This document shows positions 19,208 to 27,725 of a DNA stretch of 64,000 nt, piece by piece. The notes under the pieces are model-generated. The model was not told the DNA's origin, ran no database searches, and was given only the letters and a program-made list of their open reading frames with translations. How positions within the stretch are numbered: position 1 is the first letter of the stretch; each line of letters opens with the position of its first letter. Both the position numbers and the translations under genes were made by a program. The stretch comes from Streptococcus suis. Its GTDB lineage: Bacteria; Bacillota; Bacilli; Lactobacillales; Streptococcaceae. The stretch lies in contig NZ_JAGFUX010000001.1 in the NCBI RefSeq assembly GCF_017601095.1, positions 186,001-250,000 on the forward strand. The letters are read 5' to 3'.

Positions 19208-19933
19208 TTAGTCTGCTGTCTTCTCTGCTTTTATTTTTTCTAGTAATCTTGCTTCTTCTGCCGTACATTCATACCGCTCCAGCAAGTCTGGTCTGCGTTC
19301 CAGGGTTTTTCTCAAACTCTGCTCCAGACGCCATTTGCGGATATTTTCATGGTGGCCGCTCATGAGGATATCGGGCACGACCATGCCCCGATATTCGTAA
19401 GGACGGGTGTACTGCGGATACTCCAGCAAGCCTGATGAGAAACTGTCATCCGTATGGCTGGCTTCCTTGCCAATAACCTCTGGAATCAGGCGGACCGTGG
19501 CATCAATCATGGTCATGGCTGCCAATTCTCCACCTGTCAGAACATAATCTCCGAGGGAAATCTCATCTGTCACCAAGGTCTTAATCCGCTCATCATAGCC
19601 TTCATAGTGACCGCAAATAAAAATCAACTGCTCTTCCTGTGCAAGTTCTTCTGCATAGCTTTGGTCAAAAGTCCGCCCAGCAGGGTCTAGCAAGATAACA
19701 CGAGGATTGGTATGTTCAATCTGGTCCATGGTATCAAAAATGGGCTGGGCCCGTAGCAACATGCCCTGTCCACCACCATAAGGCTCATCATCAACGTGAC
19801 GTGATTTTTCTGCCTGTTCGCGAAAGTTATGGTAATTGACTTCCAGCAAACCCTTCTCCCGTGCCTTGCCAACAATAGAATGCTCCAAGGGGGCAAACAT
19901 CTCTGGAAAGAGGGTCAAAATATCAATTTTCAT
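19208..19933 (-). CDS. trmD: tRNA (guanine-37-N1) methyltransferase
   Basis: Methylates G37 next to the anticodon to prevent frameshifting. The 241-residue SPOUT protein has [13 protein letters not shown] at the N-terminus, the deep-knot SAM site around [10 protein letters not shown] and [15 protein letters not shown], and the PQYTRP motif. The start overlaps the end of rimM by 11 bp, the usual rimM-trmD pairing. Confidence 0.96.
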   Translation of the reverse strand: MKIDILTLFPEMFAPLEHSIVGKAREKGLLEVNYHNFREQAEKSRHVDDEPYGGGQGMLLRAQPIFDTMDQIEHTNPRVILLDPAGRTFDQSYAEELAQEEQLIFICGHYEGYDERIKTLVTDEISLGDYVLTGGELAAMTMIDATVRLIPEVIGKEASHTDDSFSSGLLEYPQYTRPYEYRGMVVPDILMSGHHENIRKWRLEQSLRKTLERRPDLLERYECTAEEARLLEKIKAEKTAD

Positions 19934-20441
19934 CGTCCAGCCCCTCTAGCAACTCCACATCGACCCGATTGTTTTCAATGTCAACATTAAGAACAACCGG
20001 TGGAATGTAGGGAAGCAACAAGTCTTTCTTACCTTTTCGCTTGACAACCCAGACATCGTTGGCACCAGGTTGCAAAATTTCCTTGACCTGTCCGATCAAC
20101 TGGTTATTCTCATAGACATCCAAACCGATAATCTCGTGGTAGTAGAATTCACCCTCATCCAAGTCTGACAGGTTTTCTTCCGCAATTTTCAGGCTGAAGC
20201 CCTTGTACTTCTCAATGTCATTGATATGGTACATCCCCTTGAACTTGATGATATCAAAGTTCTTGGCCTTGCGGTGATTGGCAATCTCCACTTCCAGGAC
20301 AAACACGTCCTTATCATCAAAAAGAGCTAGTTTTGATCCTTTTTTGAAGCGTTCTTCTGTAAAGTCTGATACAGATAGAACCCGCATTTCTCCCTGCAAG
20401 CCTTGGGTATTGACAATCTTACCAACGTTAAAATAATTCAT
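19923..20441 (-). CDS. rimM: Ribosome maturation factor RimM
   Basis: Assists 30S subunit assembly and 16S processing. The 172-residue product has the N-terminal [18 protein letters not shown] segment and a C-terminal PRC-barrel ([12 protein letters not shown] ... [13 protein letters not shown]). The ATG at 20441 with AGGAAG upstream is preferred over a longer frame. In many streptococci rimM-trmD follow rpsP-khpA directly; here an ABC exporter pair and a 360-bp repeat region lie between. Confidence 0.94.
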   Translation of the reverse strand: MNYFNVGKIVNTQGLQGEMRVLSVSDFTEERFKKGSKLALFDDKDVFVLEVEIANHRKAKNFDIIKFKGMYHINDIEKYKGFSLKIAEENLSDLDEGEFYYHEIIGLDVYENNQLIGQVKEILQPGANDVWVVKRKGKKDLLLPYIPPVVLNVDIENNRVDVELLEGLDDEN

Positions 20442-20508
20442 ACAAACTTCCTTTGGATTTCTATCATTCCATTCTACCATGATAGAGTTGATTTCACAAG
20501 TTGAAAAA

Positions 20509-20799
20509 GGGAGTGGGACAAAAATCGGTAACCTGCAGGGTTCGATGATTCGTTAGCCCACCCCCGCACAGCTCCAAAGGTTTGGGGAACCTTTGGAGGT
20601 TGGAAATAGAGCGAACTTTGTTCGCGTCAGCCGTAGAGGCCAGATTTGGAGTGTAAAACACGAATTGCTGAGATTTGCTGTTCAAATCTTATCTCCAACC
20701 TTTAACATTCCACTGGACTGTTAAAGCCACTCAACCACTGCGTCAAGTTTAACTATCGAAAAAAAAAACTAAGGAGGCCAGGACTTTTGTCCCAGCCTC
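20509..20799. repeat. Intergenic repeat-like element with terminal inverted repeats
   Basis: A 290-bp non-coding block bounded by GAGTGGGACAAAA (20511-20523) and TTTTGTCCCAGCCTC (20785-20799), which are inverted copies. Inside are an 11-bp perfect stem at 20572-20598 with a TGGGG loop and several smaller stems. The right end also forms its own hairpin with the preceding GAGGCCAGGAC and can end transcription of the ABC exporter genes. The look is of a mobile or amplified streptococcal intergenic unit; the family was not identified. Confidence 0.55.
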
Positions 20800-20804
20800 T
20801 TTCG

Positions 20805-22574
20805 TTATTTACTTTCACTAAACTGGCTTTGGTAGAGGTTATAATAGAAACCCTTGTCCGCCAGTAGGCTATCATGGTTGCCCTGTTCAATAATCTGTCC
20901 GTCTTTGAGGACGAGAATCTTATCCGCTTCCTGAATAGTTGAGAGGCGGTGGGCAATGACAAAGCTGGTCCGCCCTTGCATGAGGCGTTTCATAGCTTTT
21001 TGAATCAAGAGTTCCAGACGGGTATCGACTGAGGAAGTCGCCTCGTCCAGAATCAAGATTGCTGGATCAGCCAAGAGGGCACGGGCAATGGTCAGGAGCT
21101 GCTTCTGTCCTTGAGAGATATTGCTGGACTCCTGATTCATCTCCATGTTGTAGCCACCTGGTAGGGTACGGATAAAGTGGTCAACATTGGCTGCTTTTGC
21201 TGCTTCGACAATCTCCTCATCCGTCGCATCCAGACGGCCAAAACGCAGGTTTTCCTTAATAGTCCCTTCGTAGAGCCAGGCATCCTGCAAGACCATGCCG
21301 AATTGGCGACGGTAGGACTGACGAAATAAGTCCCGAATATCCTTACCGTCCACCTTGATAGATCCTGAATTGACATCGTAAAACCGCATAAGCAGGTTAA
21401 TCAAGGTTGTCTTTCCTGCACCAGTCGGTCCGACAATAGCCACCATTTCACCAGGTTTAACTTCCAAGTTGAAGTTGCGAATGAGGGGCTTATCGGCTGC
21501 GTAGCCAAATTCAACGTTCTCAAAGCTGACTTGTCCGGTCAGGGCTTGGTCTAGTTCGCTCGCATTGGCGGTAGATTCATCCAGCTCATCGAGGACAGAA
21601 AAGATGCGTTCCAGGGAGGATTTGGCAGACTGCAACTGGGGTGCCAGCTGAGTCAAGGTTTGAACTGGCTGGGTGATCTGCCAGACATATTGAACAAAAG
21701 CCTGCATGTTACCAATGGTCAACTGCCCCGCTAGGACTTTGAGACCTGCCAAGAGGGCGATGACCACATAGGTCAGGTTGGAAAAGCCCTGCACGACTGG
21801 CATGAGCAAGCCTGAAACAAAGCTAGCCTTGAAACCAACTGCCTGCAAATCCTCGGTAATCTGGCGAAATTCTTGAGTGGACTGCTCCTCGCGTCCGTAG
21901 AGTTTGAGGACGTTGAAACCTGTCAAGTTTTCCTGCACAAAGCCGTTGAGGCGGCCGAGAGCATCAGCCTGTTGCTTGAAATAGGGCTGGGACTTGCCGA
22001 TGATAAACTTGGACGAGAAATAAGTTACAGGCACCAAAATTAAGACCACTACCGCCAAAGAAGCATTTAGGTAGAAGACCATGCTCAAGGCCAAAGTCAA
22101 GGTCAAAACAGCATTGACAATCTGCAAGAAACTCTGTTGCAGGGCATTGGACACCGTTTCCACATCGCTAGTAAATCGACCCAGCAAATCACCGTACTGG
22201 TGCTTGTCAAAATAGGCAACTGGAATCCGATTGATTTTGGCAGACAGGTCATTGCGGAGCTGCTGAATAGCCGACTGCACACCCTTGGTCATGAAATAGT
22301 TGGAAAAATAGGCACCCAGTTCGTAAAAAAGGGCACGCAGGGCGTAGATTGCCAACATAGTTGCAATGTAGCTGGTGTTGATACCAGCACCGTCCACACC
22401 TTTTGCCATATCCAAGAGATTAGCGGTCAACTCCGTGATGATCAAGCCCAACACAAAGGGCTCCAAGGCATTCATAACCGCACTGACAACCTTCATCAAA
22501 ACAGCCAGATAAATGGAAGCCTGATAGTTTTTCAAATAGAGCCAGATACGGCCAAATACATTCTGTTCTTTCAT
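20805..22574 (-). CDS. ABC exporter half-transporter, catalytically intact subunit
   Basis: A 589-residue fused membrane/ATPase protein: six membrane helices in residues 20-310, then an ATPase domain with Walker A GPTGAGKTTL, signature SNISQGQKQLL and Walker B ILILDEATSSVD with the catalytic Glu. It pairs with the next gene, whose Walker B lacks that Glu. Such heterodimers (LmrCD, PatAB, SatAB types) export drugs or peptides. The starting ATG lies 9 bp after the upstream stop. Substrate unknown; there is no adjacent MarR-type gene as described for satAB, so that name is not used. Confidence 0.9.
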   Translation of the reverse strand: MKEQNVFGRIWLYLKNYQASIYLAVLMKVVSAVMNALEPFVLGLIITELTANLLDMAKGVDGAGINTSYIATMLAIYALRALFYELGAYFSNYFMTKGVQSAIQQLRNDLSAKINRIPVAYFDKHQYGDLLGRFTSDVETVSNALQQSFLQIVNAVLTLTLALSMVFYLNASLAVVVLILVPVTYFSSKFIIGKSQPYFKQQADALGRLNGFVQENLTGFNVLKLYGREEQSTQEFRQITEDLQAVGFKASFVSGLLMPVVQGFSNLTYVVIALLAGLKVLAGQLTIGNMQAFVQYVWQITQPVQTLTQLAPQLQSAKSSLERIFSVLDELDESTANASELDQALTGQVSFENVEFGYAADKPLIRNFNLEVKPGEMVAIVGPTGAGKTTLINLLMRFYDVNSGSIKVDGKDIRDLFRQSYRRQFGMVLQDAWLYEGTIKENLRFGRLDATDEEIVEAAKAANVDHFIRTLPGGYNMEMNQESSNISQGQKQLLTIARALLADPAILILDEATSSVDTRLELLIQKAMKRLMQGRTSFVIAHRLSTIQEADKILVLKDGQIIEQGNHDSLLADKGFYYNLYQSQFSESK

Positions 22575-22583
22575 GACTTCCTC

Positions 22584-24326
22584 CTATTCTTCTGTCTCAG
22601 TCAAGGACTGGCGATTAAGTTGTGAATTAGCAATCTCACGGTAAATGTCATTGTTTTCCATGAGCTCACTATGGGTACCGCGACCGACAATCTCGCCTTC
22701 ATTGAGCACGATAATCTGGTCCGCACCCATAATGGTCCCGACCCGCTGAGCCACAATCAGCACCGTCGCATTCTCTGTCACTTCCTTCAAGCGAGCCCGC
22801 AAAACTGCATCCGTCTTATAGTCCAAGGCCGAGAAGGAATCATCAAAGATGTAGATATCCGGCTGCTTGACAATAGCACGGGCAATGGACAAGCGTTGCT
22901 TTTGCCCGCCCGACAGGTTGCTCCCGCCCTCTGCCAAGTGGGTGTCAAACTGCTCCTCCTTGCTCTCGATAAAGTCTTTGGCCTGGGCCACATCCGCCGC
23001 CTCATGCAACTCCGCCAAACTCGCATCCAGCTTCCCGTACTTGAGGTTTTCCGCGATTGTTCCGGTAAATAGCAGAGCTTTCTGCGGAATGAAGCCTATC
23101 TTGCTGCGGAGAGCCTTTAGATTGTAACGTCTAACATCCACACCGTCTACCAAGATTCGACCCAAGGTCACATCGTAGAAACGCGGAATCAAGTTGACCA
23201 AAGAAGACTTACCAGAACCTGTCGAACCGATAAAAGCAATGGTTTCTCCTGGCTTAGCCTTGAAGGAAATATTGTGCAACACAGGCGATTCCGTTTCACC
23301 AGGATAGGCAAAGGTCACATTATCAAATTCCAAGTAACCACGCGTTTCTGTCTCTGTAATCCCGTCTTCATTCTTGGAAATGGAAATGGGCATGTCCAAA
23401 ACTTCCTGAATCCGCCGGCTCGAAACCGCCATACGAGGATACATGGTAAAGAGATTGGCAAAGAGCAAGAATGAAAAAAGAGCATGGAAACTATACTCGA
23501 TAAAGGCCACCAAGTCCCCAATCTGCAAACTTCCCTCTGCCAAAGGAGGAAGGGCAAACCAGACAATCGCCACAATCATCGCAATGATAATCTGCACAAA
23601 CAGCGGCTCGGTCAAACCCGTCAAGTTAAACAAGCGTTTCGAGGTCTGGGTATAGTCCTGATTGACCTCCTCAAACCGCTCCTCCTGAAAATCTTCACGA
23701 GCAAAGGCACGAATGACCCGCAAACCCATAAGATTTTCACGCACATACTGGTTAATGGTGTCCAAGCGTTTTTGCTGCTGCTCAGACAGAGGACGGGTCT
23801 TAATAGCCACATAGACAATAACCCAAACCAAGAAAGGCATAGCTACTGCCACCGTCCAAGCCAGACCTGGACTGGTCAATAAGGTCATGATAACAGAGGC
23901 AATCATCATCAAAGGCGTGATAATCCCCAACTTCAAGACCTGCTCCGCAAACTGCATAAGAACAAAGGCATCGTTGGTCATCCGTGTCACCAAAGACGAA
24001 ACCCCAATCTGCTCGTACTCATGGTGGGAATAATCTTGTATTTTCTCATAGAGATCATTTCGAATATCCTTGACAATATTGGTAGTCAACTGCCCCGCCG
24101 CATAGGCCAATACAACCCGACCAACAATCCCCAAGACCACAATCAAGAGCATCATCAAAGCCCAGTAATAAAGCTGCCCCTGATCCTGCTTGGTAATCCC
24201 CTGGTCAATCATTCGAGCCAAGAAAGTTGGCAGACCCAAGTTGACCACCACGAAACACAAGGCACCAACCAAATCCAAAACCAACCATTTTGGATATTTT
24301 TTTAAATAGGACCAAATTAACTGCAT
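22584..24326 (-). CDS. ABC exporter half-transporter, degenerate-site subunit
   Basis: About 580 residues with six membrane helices followed by an ATPase domain: Walker A GSTGSGKSSL, signature SNLSGGQKQRL, and Walker B IYIFDDSFSALD, where Asp replaces the catalytic Glu. This is the usual asymmetry of heterodimeric exporters. Two adjacent ATGs at 24329 and 24326 follow GAAAGGGG; the second has the better spacing. A longer frame to 24374 has no ribosome site. First gene of the pair, located between khpA and rimM. Confidence 0.9.
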   Translation of the reverse strand: MQLIWSYLKKYPKWLVLDLVGALCFVVVNLGLPTFLARMIDQGITKQDQGQLYYWALMMLLIVVLGIVGRVVLAYAAGQLTTNIVKDIRNDLYEKIQDYSHHEYEQIGVSSLVTRMTNDAFVLMQFAEQVLKLGIITPLMMIASVIMTLLTSPGLAWTVAVAMPFLVWVIVYVAIKTRPLSEQQQKRLDTINQYVRENLMGLRVIRAFAREDFQEERFEEVNQDYTQTSKRLFNLTGLTEPLFVQIIIAMIVAIVWFALPPLAEGSLQIGDLVAFIEYSFHALFSFLLFANLFTMYPRMAVSSRRIQEVLDMPISISKNEDGITETETRGYLEFDNVTFAYPGETESPVLHNISFKAKPGETIAFIGSTGSGKSSLVNLIPRFYDVTLGRILVDGVDVRRYNLKALRSKIGFIPQKALLFTGTIAENLKYGKLDASLAELHEAADVAQAKDFIESKEEQFDTHLAEGGSNLSGGQKQRLSIARAIVKQPDIYIFDDSFSALDYKTDAVLRARLKEVTENATVLIVAQRVGTIMGADQIIVLNEGEIVGRGTHSELMENNDIYREIANSQLNRQSLTETEE

Positions 24327-24379
24327 CATTACCCCTTTCAAAAGAAGAGGGGACTTATCTAGCCCCCCAAGCAAAAGTA

Positions 24380-24398
24380 AAAACCACCCAAGGGTGGA
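24380..24398 (-). terminator. Terminator after khpA
   Basis: CCACCC / GGGTGG stem followed by TTTTTAC on the minus strand, just beyond the khpA stop. The stem is short, so it may be leaky. Confidence 0.5.
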
Positions 24399-24403
24399 AT
24401 TAC

Positions 24404-24643
24404 TTATTTCTCATCAATAACGAGACGAACTTTTTTATCACTTGTTGGAACAGAATAAACGATTGTTCTGATTGCCGAAATTGTGCGACCTTTCTTACCA
24501 ATCACACGGCCAATATCAGACTGATCCAAGTCTAAATGATATTCCAAAAATTCAGGTGTGTCTTCGATTTTAATCGTCAGACTTTCAGGCTGTGAAATCA
24601 AGGGTTTCACAATTGAGATAATCAGATTTTCAATCATGTCCAT
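24404..24643 (-). CDS. khpA: KH-domain RNA-binding protein
   Basis: A 79-residue single KH domain protein with the GXXG loop in [16 protein letters not shown]. KhpA works with KhpB as an RNA-binding pair that affects cell elongation and division in pneumococcus. It lies 21 bp after rpsP, the conserved pairing. No strong ribosome site precedes the ATG, which fits coupling to rpsP. Confidence 0.92.
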   Translation of the reverse strand: MDMIENLIISIVKPLISQPESLTIKIEDTPEFLEYHLDLDQSDIGRVIGKKGRTISAIRTIVYSVPTSDKKVRLVIDEK

Positions 24644-24664
24644 AAGTGTTCTCGCTTACTATTC

Positions 24665-24937
24665 TTATTTAGAGAATTTTTGATCGTGGAATTTAGCCAA
24701 TACACCAGCTTTTGAAAGAAGGGCACGAACTGTGTCAGATGGTTGTGCACCTTTTGCCAACCACTCAAGAACACGCTCTTCTTTAAGAGTTACTGAGTTT
24801 TCAGCCAAAAGTGGGTTGTAAGTACCAACTGTTTCGATGAAACGACCATCGCGTGGTGCGCGTGAATCTGCAACGTTAATACGGTAGAAAGGTTTCTTTT
24901 TAGAACCCATACGAGTCAAACGGATTTTTACTGCCAT
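24665..24937 (-). CDS. rpsP: 30S ribosomal protein bS16
   Basis: A 90-residue ribosomal protein with the family start [20 protein letters not shown] and the [13 protein letters not shown] motif. A strong promoter lies upstream and the leader contains a 17-base palindrome (AAATAGC-TCT-GCTATTT on the minus strand, near 24977-24993). First gene of the rpsP-khpA unit. Confidence 0.97.
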   Translation of the reverse strand: MAVKIRLTRMGSKKKPFYRINVADSRAPRDGRFIETVGTYNPLLAENSVTLKEERVLEWLAKGAQPSDTVRALLSKAGVLAKFHDQKFSK

Positions 24938-25005
24938 TTTTAAATATTCTCTTTTCTTTATATTTTTTATTCGGTGAAATAGCAGAGCTATTTAGCACAT
25001 GTTCT

Positions 25006-25033
25006 ATTATAACACATATTTTGAGCCTGTCAA
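25006..25033 (-). promoter_or_regulatory. rpsP promoter
   Basis: TTGACA (25033-25028), 16-bp spacer, TATAAT (25011-25006) on the minus strand, both boxes perfect, about 70 bp upstream of rpsP. Confidence 0.75.
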
Positions 25034-25061
25034 GAAAAAAACTTGACATCCTTTTGATTTT

Positions 25062-25355
25062 TTAACGACTCCATTCCTTGCCGATTTCTGTAAGACTTTT
25101 CCCAACTTCCTGACGCTCCAGTAAAAAATTGTAAAAACCATCTTGACTCAATATTCCACAAGGAAATGGCAGGCTTTCCTGACGATCTGCCCATTCCATA
25201 TCAGATAGAAATTGTGACGACTGATAATAAGCTAATAATTCTTGAAAAATAGGCTGACTAGTTTCTAGTTGAGCTAGCAAGGATTCCACTTGACGCATTA
25301 AGGCTTCTTGTTGCTGAAAGGCAGCCTCCATCTCTTGAATTCGTTCTTCTCTCAT
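25062..25355 (-). CDS. DUF4298 family protein
   Basis: A 97-residue acidic, helical, probably coiled-coil protein of the DUF4298 family, function unknown. The ATG at 25355 follows GAGGTGTGAG, which lies over the end of pcp; a longer frame starts with TTG upstream of that site. Last gene of the methyltransferase-pcp-DUF4298 run. Confidence 0.82.
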   Translation of the reverse strand: MREERIQEMEAAFQQQEALMRQVESLLAQLETSQPIFQELLAYYQSSQFLSDMEWADRQESLPFPCGILSQDGFYNFLLERQEVGKSLTEIGKEWSR

Positions 25356-25363
25356 CTCACACC

Positions 25364-26011
25364 TCAATGTGTCTTTCCATCTTGCATGAGGATATCCTGA
25401 CCATCTCCAACCTGAACAAGTGCTTCTATGGCTGCTTCCAAACCACGGACAATATCCGCCAGACTCATCGATGGAAGACCTGGCTTATCAACTACCTGTT
25501 GCGGTAAGAAAGGAATATGAAGAAAACCTGCCTTACAATTTGGAAAGCGATTCTCAGCCAAATAAAGGGCCTGATACATGAGATGATTGCAGACAAAGGT
25601 CCCTGCCGAATTTGACACCGAAGCAGGTAGTCCAACCTGACGAATAGCCTGAACCATTGCTTTTATGGGCAAGGTTGAAAAATAGGCTGCTGGACCATCT
25701 GGACGAATGCTTGCATCAATCGGAGCCTGCCCCTGATTATCTGGAATTCGTGCATCGTCTAAATTGATAGCAACGCGCTCCGGAGTCAGATCAGGCCGCC
25801 CTCCTGCTTGGCCGATACACAAGACGACATCCGGTTGACTTCTTTCCCACTTCTCTTCCAATTGTTGGGCAGACAAGTGAAACACAGTCGGAACAAACAA
25901 GGTTTCTATATCTGCACCCAAGATCTTTTTCGGTAATAAACGGACAGCTTCTTGTGCTGGATTGATGGACTCTCCGCCAAAAGGATCAAAGGCTGTTACA
26001 AGTATTTTCAT
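25364..26011 (-). CDS. pcp: Pyroglutamyl-peptidase I
   Basis: Removes N-terminal pyroglutamate from peptides in the cytoplasm. The 215-residue C15 peptidase has [13 protein letters not shown] at the start, the conserved Glu in [14 protein letters not shown] region, the catalytic Cys in [13 protein letters not shown] and His in GFLHIPFLP. Overlaps the methyltransferase gene by 4 bp. Confidence 0.95.
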   Translation of the reverse strand: MKILVTAFDPFGGESINPAQEAVRLLPKKILGADIETLFVPTVFHLSAQQLEEKWERSQPDVVLCIGQAGGRPDLTPERVAINLDDARIPDNQGQAPIDASIRPDGPAAYFSTLPIKAMVQAIRQVGLPASVSNSAGTFVCNHLMYQALYLAENRFPNCKAGFLHIPFLPQQVVDKPGLPSMSLADIVRGLEAAIEALVQVGDGQDILMQDGKTH

Positions 26012-26775
26012 TTTTCGTTCTCCAAGATGATTTCTCCATAGTGAAATTTTTGATTGGGTCTGATATGGCGTCTAAAACCAAATTTTTCAAATGTCTGATC
26101 TCTAAAATGCGCCTTTAAAATAATCTTTTCACGCGCCACGCGCCTACATTCGCTCAAAAATTCTTCAGAAAGAGCTGAGTAATTGGCAAAGGGTTTTAGT
26201 CCGGCAAGATTATCCGATTCCGTAATCTCCTGCGAAAACATGGGGTCAAGGTAAATGACATCAACTGATAAATCGGCCTGCTCTTTCAAATATGCCAAAC
26301 TATCTGCCCAAATTGTCTGAATAGACCGCATGGCTTGATTAACCACTTCTTTGCCACTATCATACTCTTTTAACCCCTGGCTCACCATAAAATGAATAAG
26401 CTGTGAACTCTCCAAGGCTGTCACCTGATGACCCGCACTAGCTAGGACAATACTATCAGATGCTAGACCCATGGTGCAGTCTAGGACAGATTGTTCATCT
26501 GGTCCAAGCAACTCCAAAAGCGGATCTCGACCAGACTTGATCCGCAAGATAGCTGTATCGGGATGGAAAAAGAACCGTTGCCCAGTTTTTTCTTCCAAGA
26601 CTAGCTGGTCCTGATAAACAACCAGTACCGCATCAGCTTCTGTTTTTGCTAGGATAGACTGGACAGACCTCTTTCGACGGTCTTGATAGTCTAGATTGAG
26701 CTGCTCTGCTATTTCCTGTGCCCATAAAACCAATGTCTGATTCATCCGTAGACTTGTTGTGACGATTACATTCAT
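26008..26775 (-). CDS. RsmJ-like class I SAM-dependent methyltransferase
   Basis: A 255-residue methyltransferase. [18 protein letters not shown] is the SAM-binding loop and VIYLDPMF the catalytic motif, as in RsmJ, the 16S rRNA G1516 methyltransferase; the assignment is to the family, not to the exact base. The start is the ATG at 26775: an extended -10 box (TGA-TATAAT) ends seven bases before it and there is no ribosome site, so the mRNA may be leaderless. The open frame continues upstream for 60 codons, but those belong to a phage gene remnant. Confidence 0.85.
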   Translation of the reverse strand: MNVIVTTSLRMNQTLVLWAQEIAEQLNLDYQDRRKRSVQSILAKTEADAVLVVYQDQLVLEEKTGQRFFFHPDTAILRIKSGRDPLLELLGPDEQSVLDCTMGLASDSIVLASAGHQVTALESSQLIHFMVSQGLKEYDSGKEVVNQAMRSIQTIWADSLAYLKEQADLSVDVIYLDPMFSQEITESDNLAGLKPFANYSALSEEFLSECRRVAREKIILKAHFRDQTFEKFGFRRHIRPNQKFHYGEIILENEK

Positions 26776-26955
26776 ATTGAACATTATATCAAAAAAACTC
26801 AATTCTGCTGAAATTGAATAAGCCCCATCGCCATCTAACGCCTTAGCTTCAGCTTTAAAGTAATTAACAGCCTTCTTACTGGCATTGAGTCCACTCGAAA
26901 ATTTTGAACTATCTAATTCTAGTTCAATTCGCATTGCACCAAGAGGTGTTACCAT
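26776..26955 (-). pseudogene. N-terminal fragment of a phage tape-measure gene
   Basis: The 60 codons upstream of and in frame with the methyltransferase begin with their own ATG and a good ribosome site (GAAGGGAGAG). The peptide contains MRIELELDSSKFSSGL followed by NASKKAVNYFKAEAKAL, the typical start of phage tail tape-measure proteins. Similarity stops near residue 45. It is a prophage scar. If translated from its own start it would make a fusion with the methyltransferase. Confidence 0.65.
26783..26791 (-). promoter_or_regulatory. Extended -10 promoter of the methyltransferase gene
   Basis: TGA-TATAAT on the minus strand, seven bases before the ATG at 26775. No good -35 box. Predicts transcription starting at or beside the start codon. 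Confidence 0.5.
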
Positions 26956-26980
26956 TTGCTCTCCCTTCTTTTGAATACAA

Positions 26981-27010
26981 AAAAAACACCTAAAATGAAA
27001 TATTAGGTGT
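26981..27010 (-). terminator. Terminator after the 65-residue membrane gene
   Basis: Stem ACACCTAA / TTAGGTGT with a 9-base loop and a following T run on the minus strand. Confidence 0.7.
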
Positions 27011-27043
27011 CAATTCTGGAAATCTATCTAAAACTAGTAACAG

Positions 27044-27241
27044 CTACTTATTATAATTTGTAAAAACAGCAACCCCTACTAATAAAAAATATATTATTGG
27101 AGAAAAAAATGCTCCGATTCCTGTGGCAATGATGACATAATCAAAAAATACATTACCGTTACATAAATAATAAATCAACGCAATCACATAAATTATCCTC
27201 AGAATAATCTGAATTGTTGGTGTACTTTTAGGTCTATTCAT
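27044..27241 (-). CDS. Small two-helix membrane protein, unknown
   Basis: A 65-residue protein with two hydrophobic segments (about residues 12-30 and 38-60). The ATG at 27241 follows AGAGAGGTGAG. It stands alone with its own terminator, next to the tape-measure remnant, and may be another leftover of the same phage or an accessory gene. No recognised motif. Confidence 0.65.
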   Translation of the reverse strand: MNRPKSTPTIQIILRIIYVIALIYYLCNGNVFFDYVIIATGIGAFFSPIIYFLLVGVAVFTNYNK

Positions 27242-27350
27242 CACTCTCACCTCTCTTTAAATTTATTATACTATTTCTCAAAGAAAAATCAAATACTATA
27301 CGAATCAAGCATGTACATATAAGAGTTCTACTACGTGACATGAAAAGGAA

Positions 27351-27378
27351 AAGCGTGACTTCTTACGAAGTCACGCTT
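27351..27378 (-). terminator. Terminator after the DUF2628-like gene
   Basis: A 12-bp perfect stem (AAGCGTGACTTC / GAAGTCACGCTT) with loop TTAC and a T-rich tail, downstream of the carB operon's last gene. Confidence 0.8.
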
Positions 27379-27400
27379 AAATCTCTTTGTGAATCAAGGC

Positions 27401-27715
27401 TTAAGATTGTAGAAATTGGCGAATGGCTTCCTGATCAGCTTCACTAACCGGACGCCATCCTTTTGCCAAGGCTTCCTTGATATAGATTCTATTGTAGAGA
27501 TAGCCCCACAAAATCCCAAAGCCAGTATTGATAAAGGGAATATCAAAGCGACGATCAATTGACAAGGCAAACAAGAATGCTACTAAAATAATCGCAAACC
27601 ATTTTAGATCACCACGAATCAGAGGTACAAAAAACTTGAAGAAAAAGGTTGTCCATGAAAAACCAGCCTTCACTTCTTTTACTTTCCCAAACTCATCCAC
27701 TAAATGAACCTTCAT
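27401..27715 (-). CDS. DUF2628-like membrane protein
   Basis: A 104-residue protein with a soluble N-terminus (KVHLVDEFGKVKEVKAGFSWTTFFFKFF), one or two membrane segments around residues 38-80, and a polar C-terminus. The SWTTFFF and ALAKGWRP features match DUF2628 proteins, whose role is unknown. It lies 10 bp after carB and probably shares that transcript. Confidence 0.75.
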   Translation of the reverse strand: MKVHLVDEFGKVKEVKAGFSWTTFFFKFFVPLIRGDLKWFAIILVAFLFALSIDRRFDIPFINTGFGILWGYLYNRIYIKEALAKGWRPVSEADQEAIRQFLQS

Positions 27716-27725
27716 TTTTTATCTC

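Noticed and set aside
20757..20768. Long A run near 20.76 kb as a phase-variation tract
   Set aside because: It lies in non-coding sequence downstream of genes, so slippage would have no obvious effect on expression.
20805..24326. Naming the exporter satAB
   Set aside because: The family fits, but the adjacent MarR-type regulator expected for satAB is absent and sequence identity could not be checked.
24329..24374. Longer N-terminus of the degenerate exporter subunit
   Set aside because: The ribosome site GAAAGGGG lies downstream of this start and points to the ATG pair at 24329/24326.
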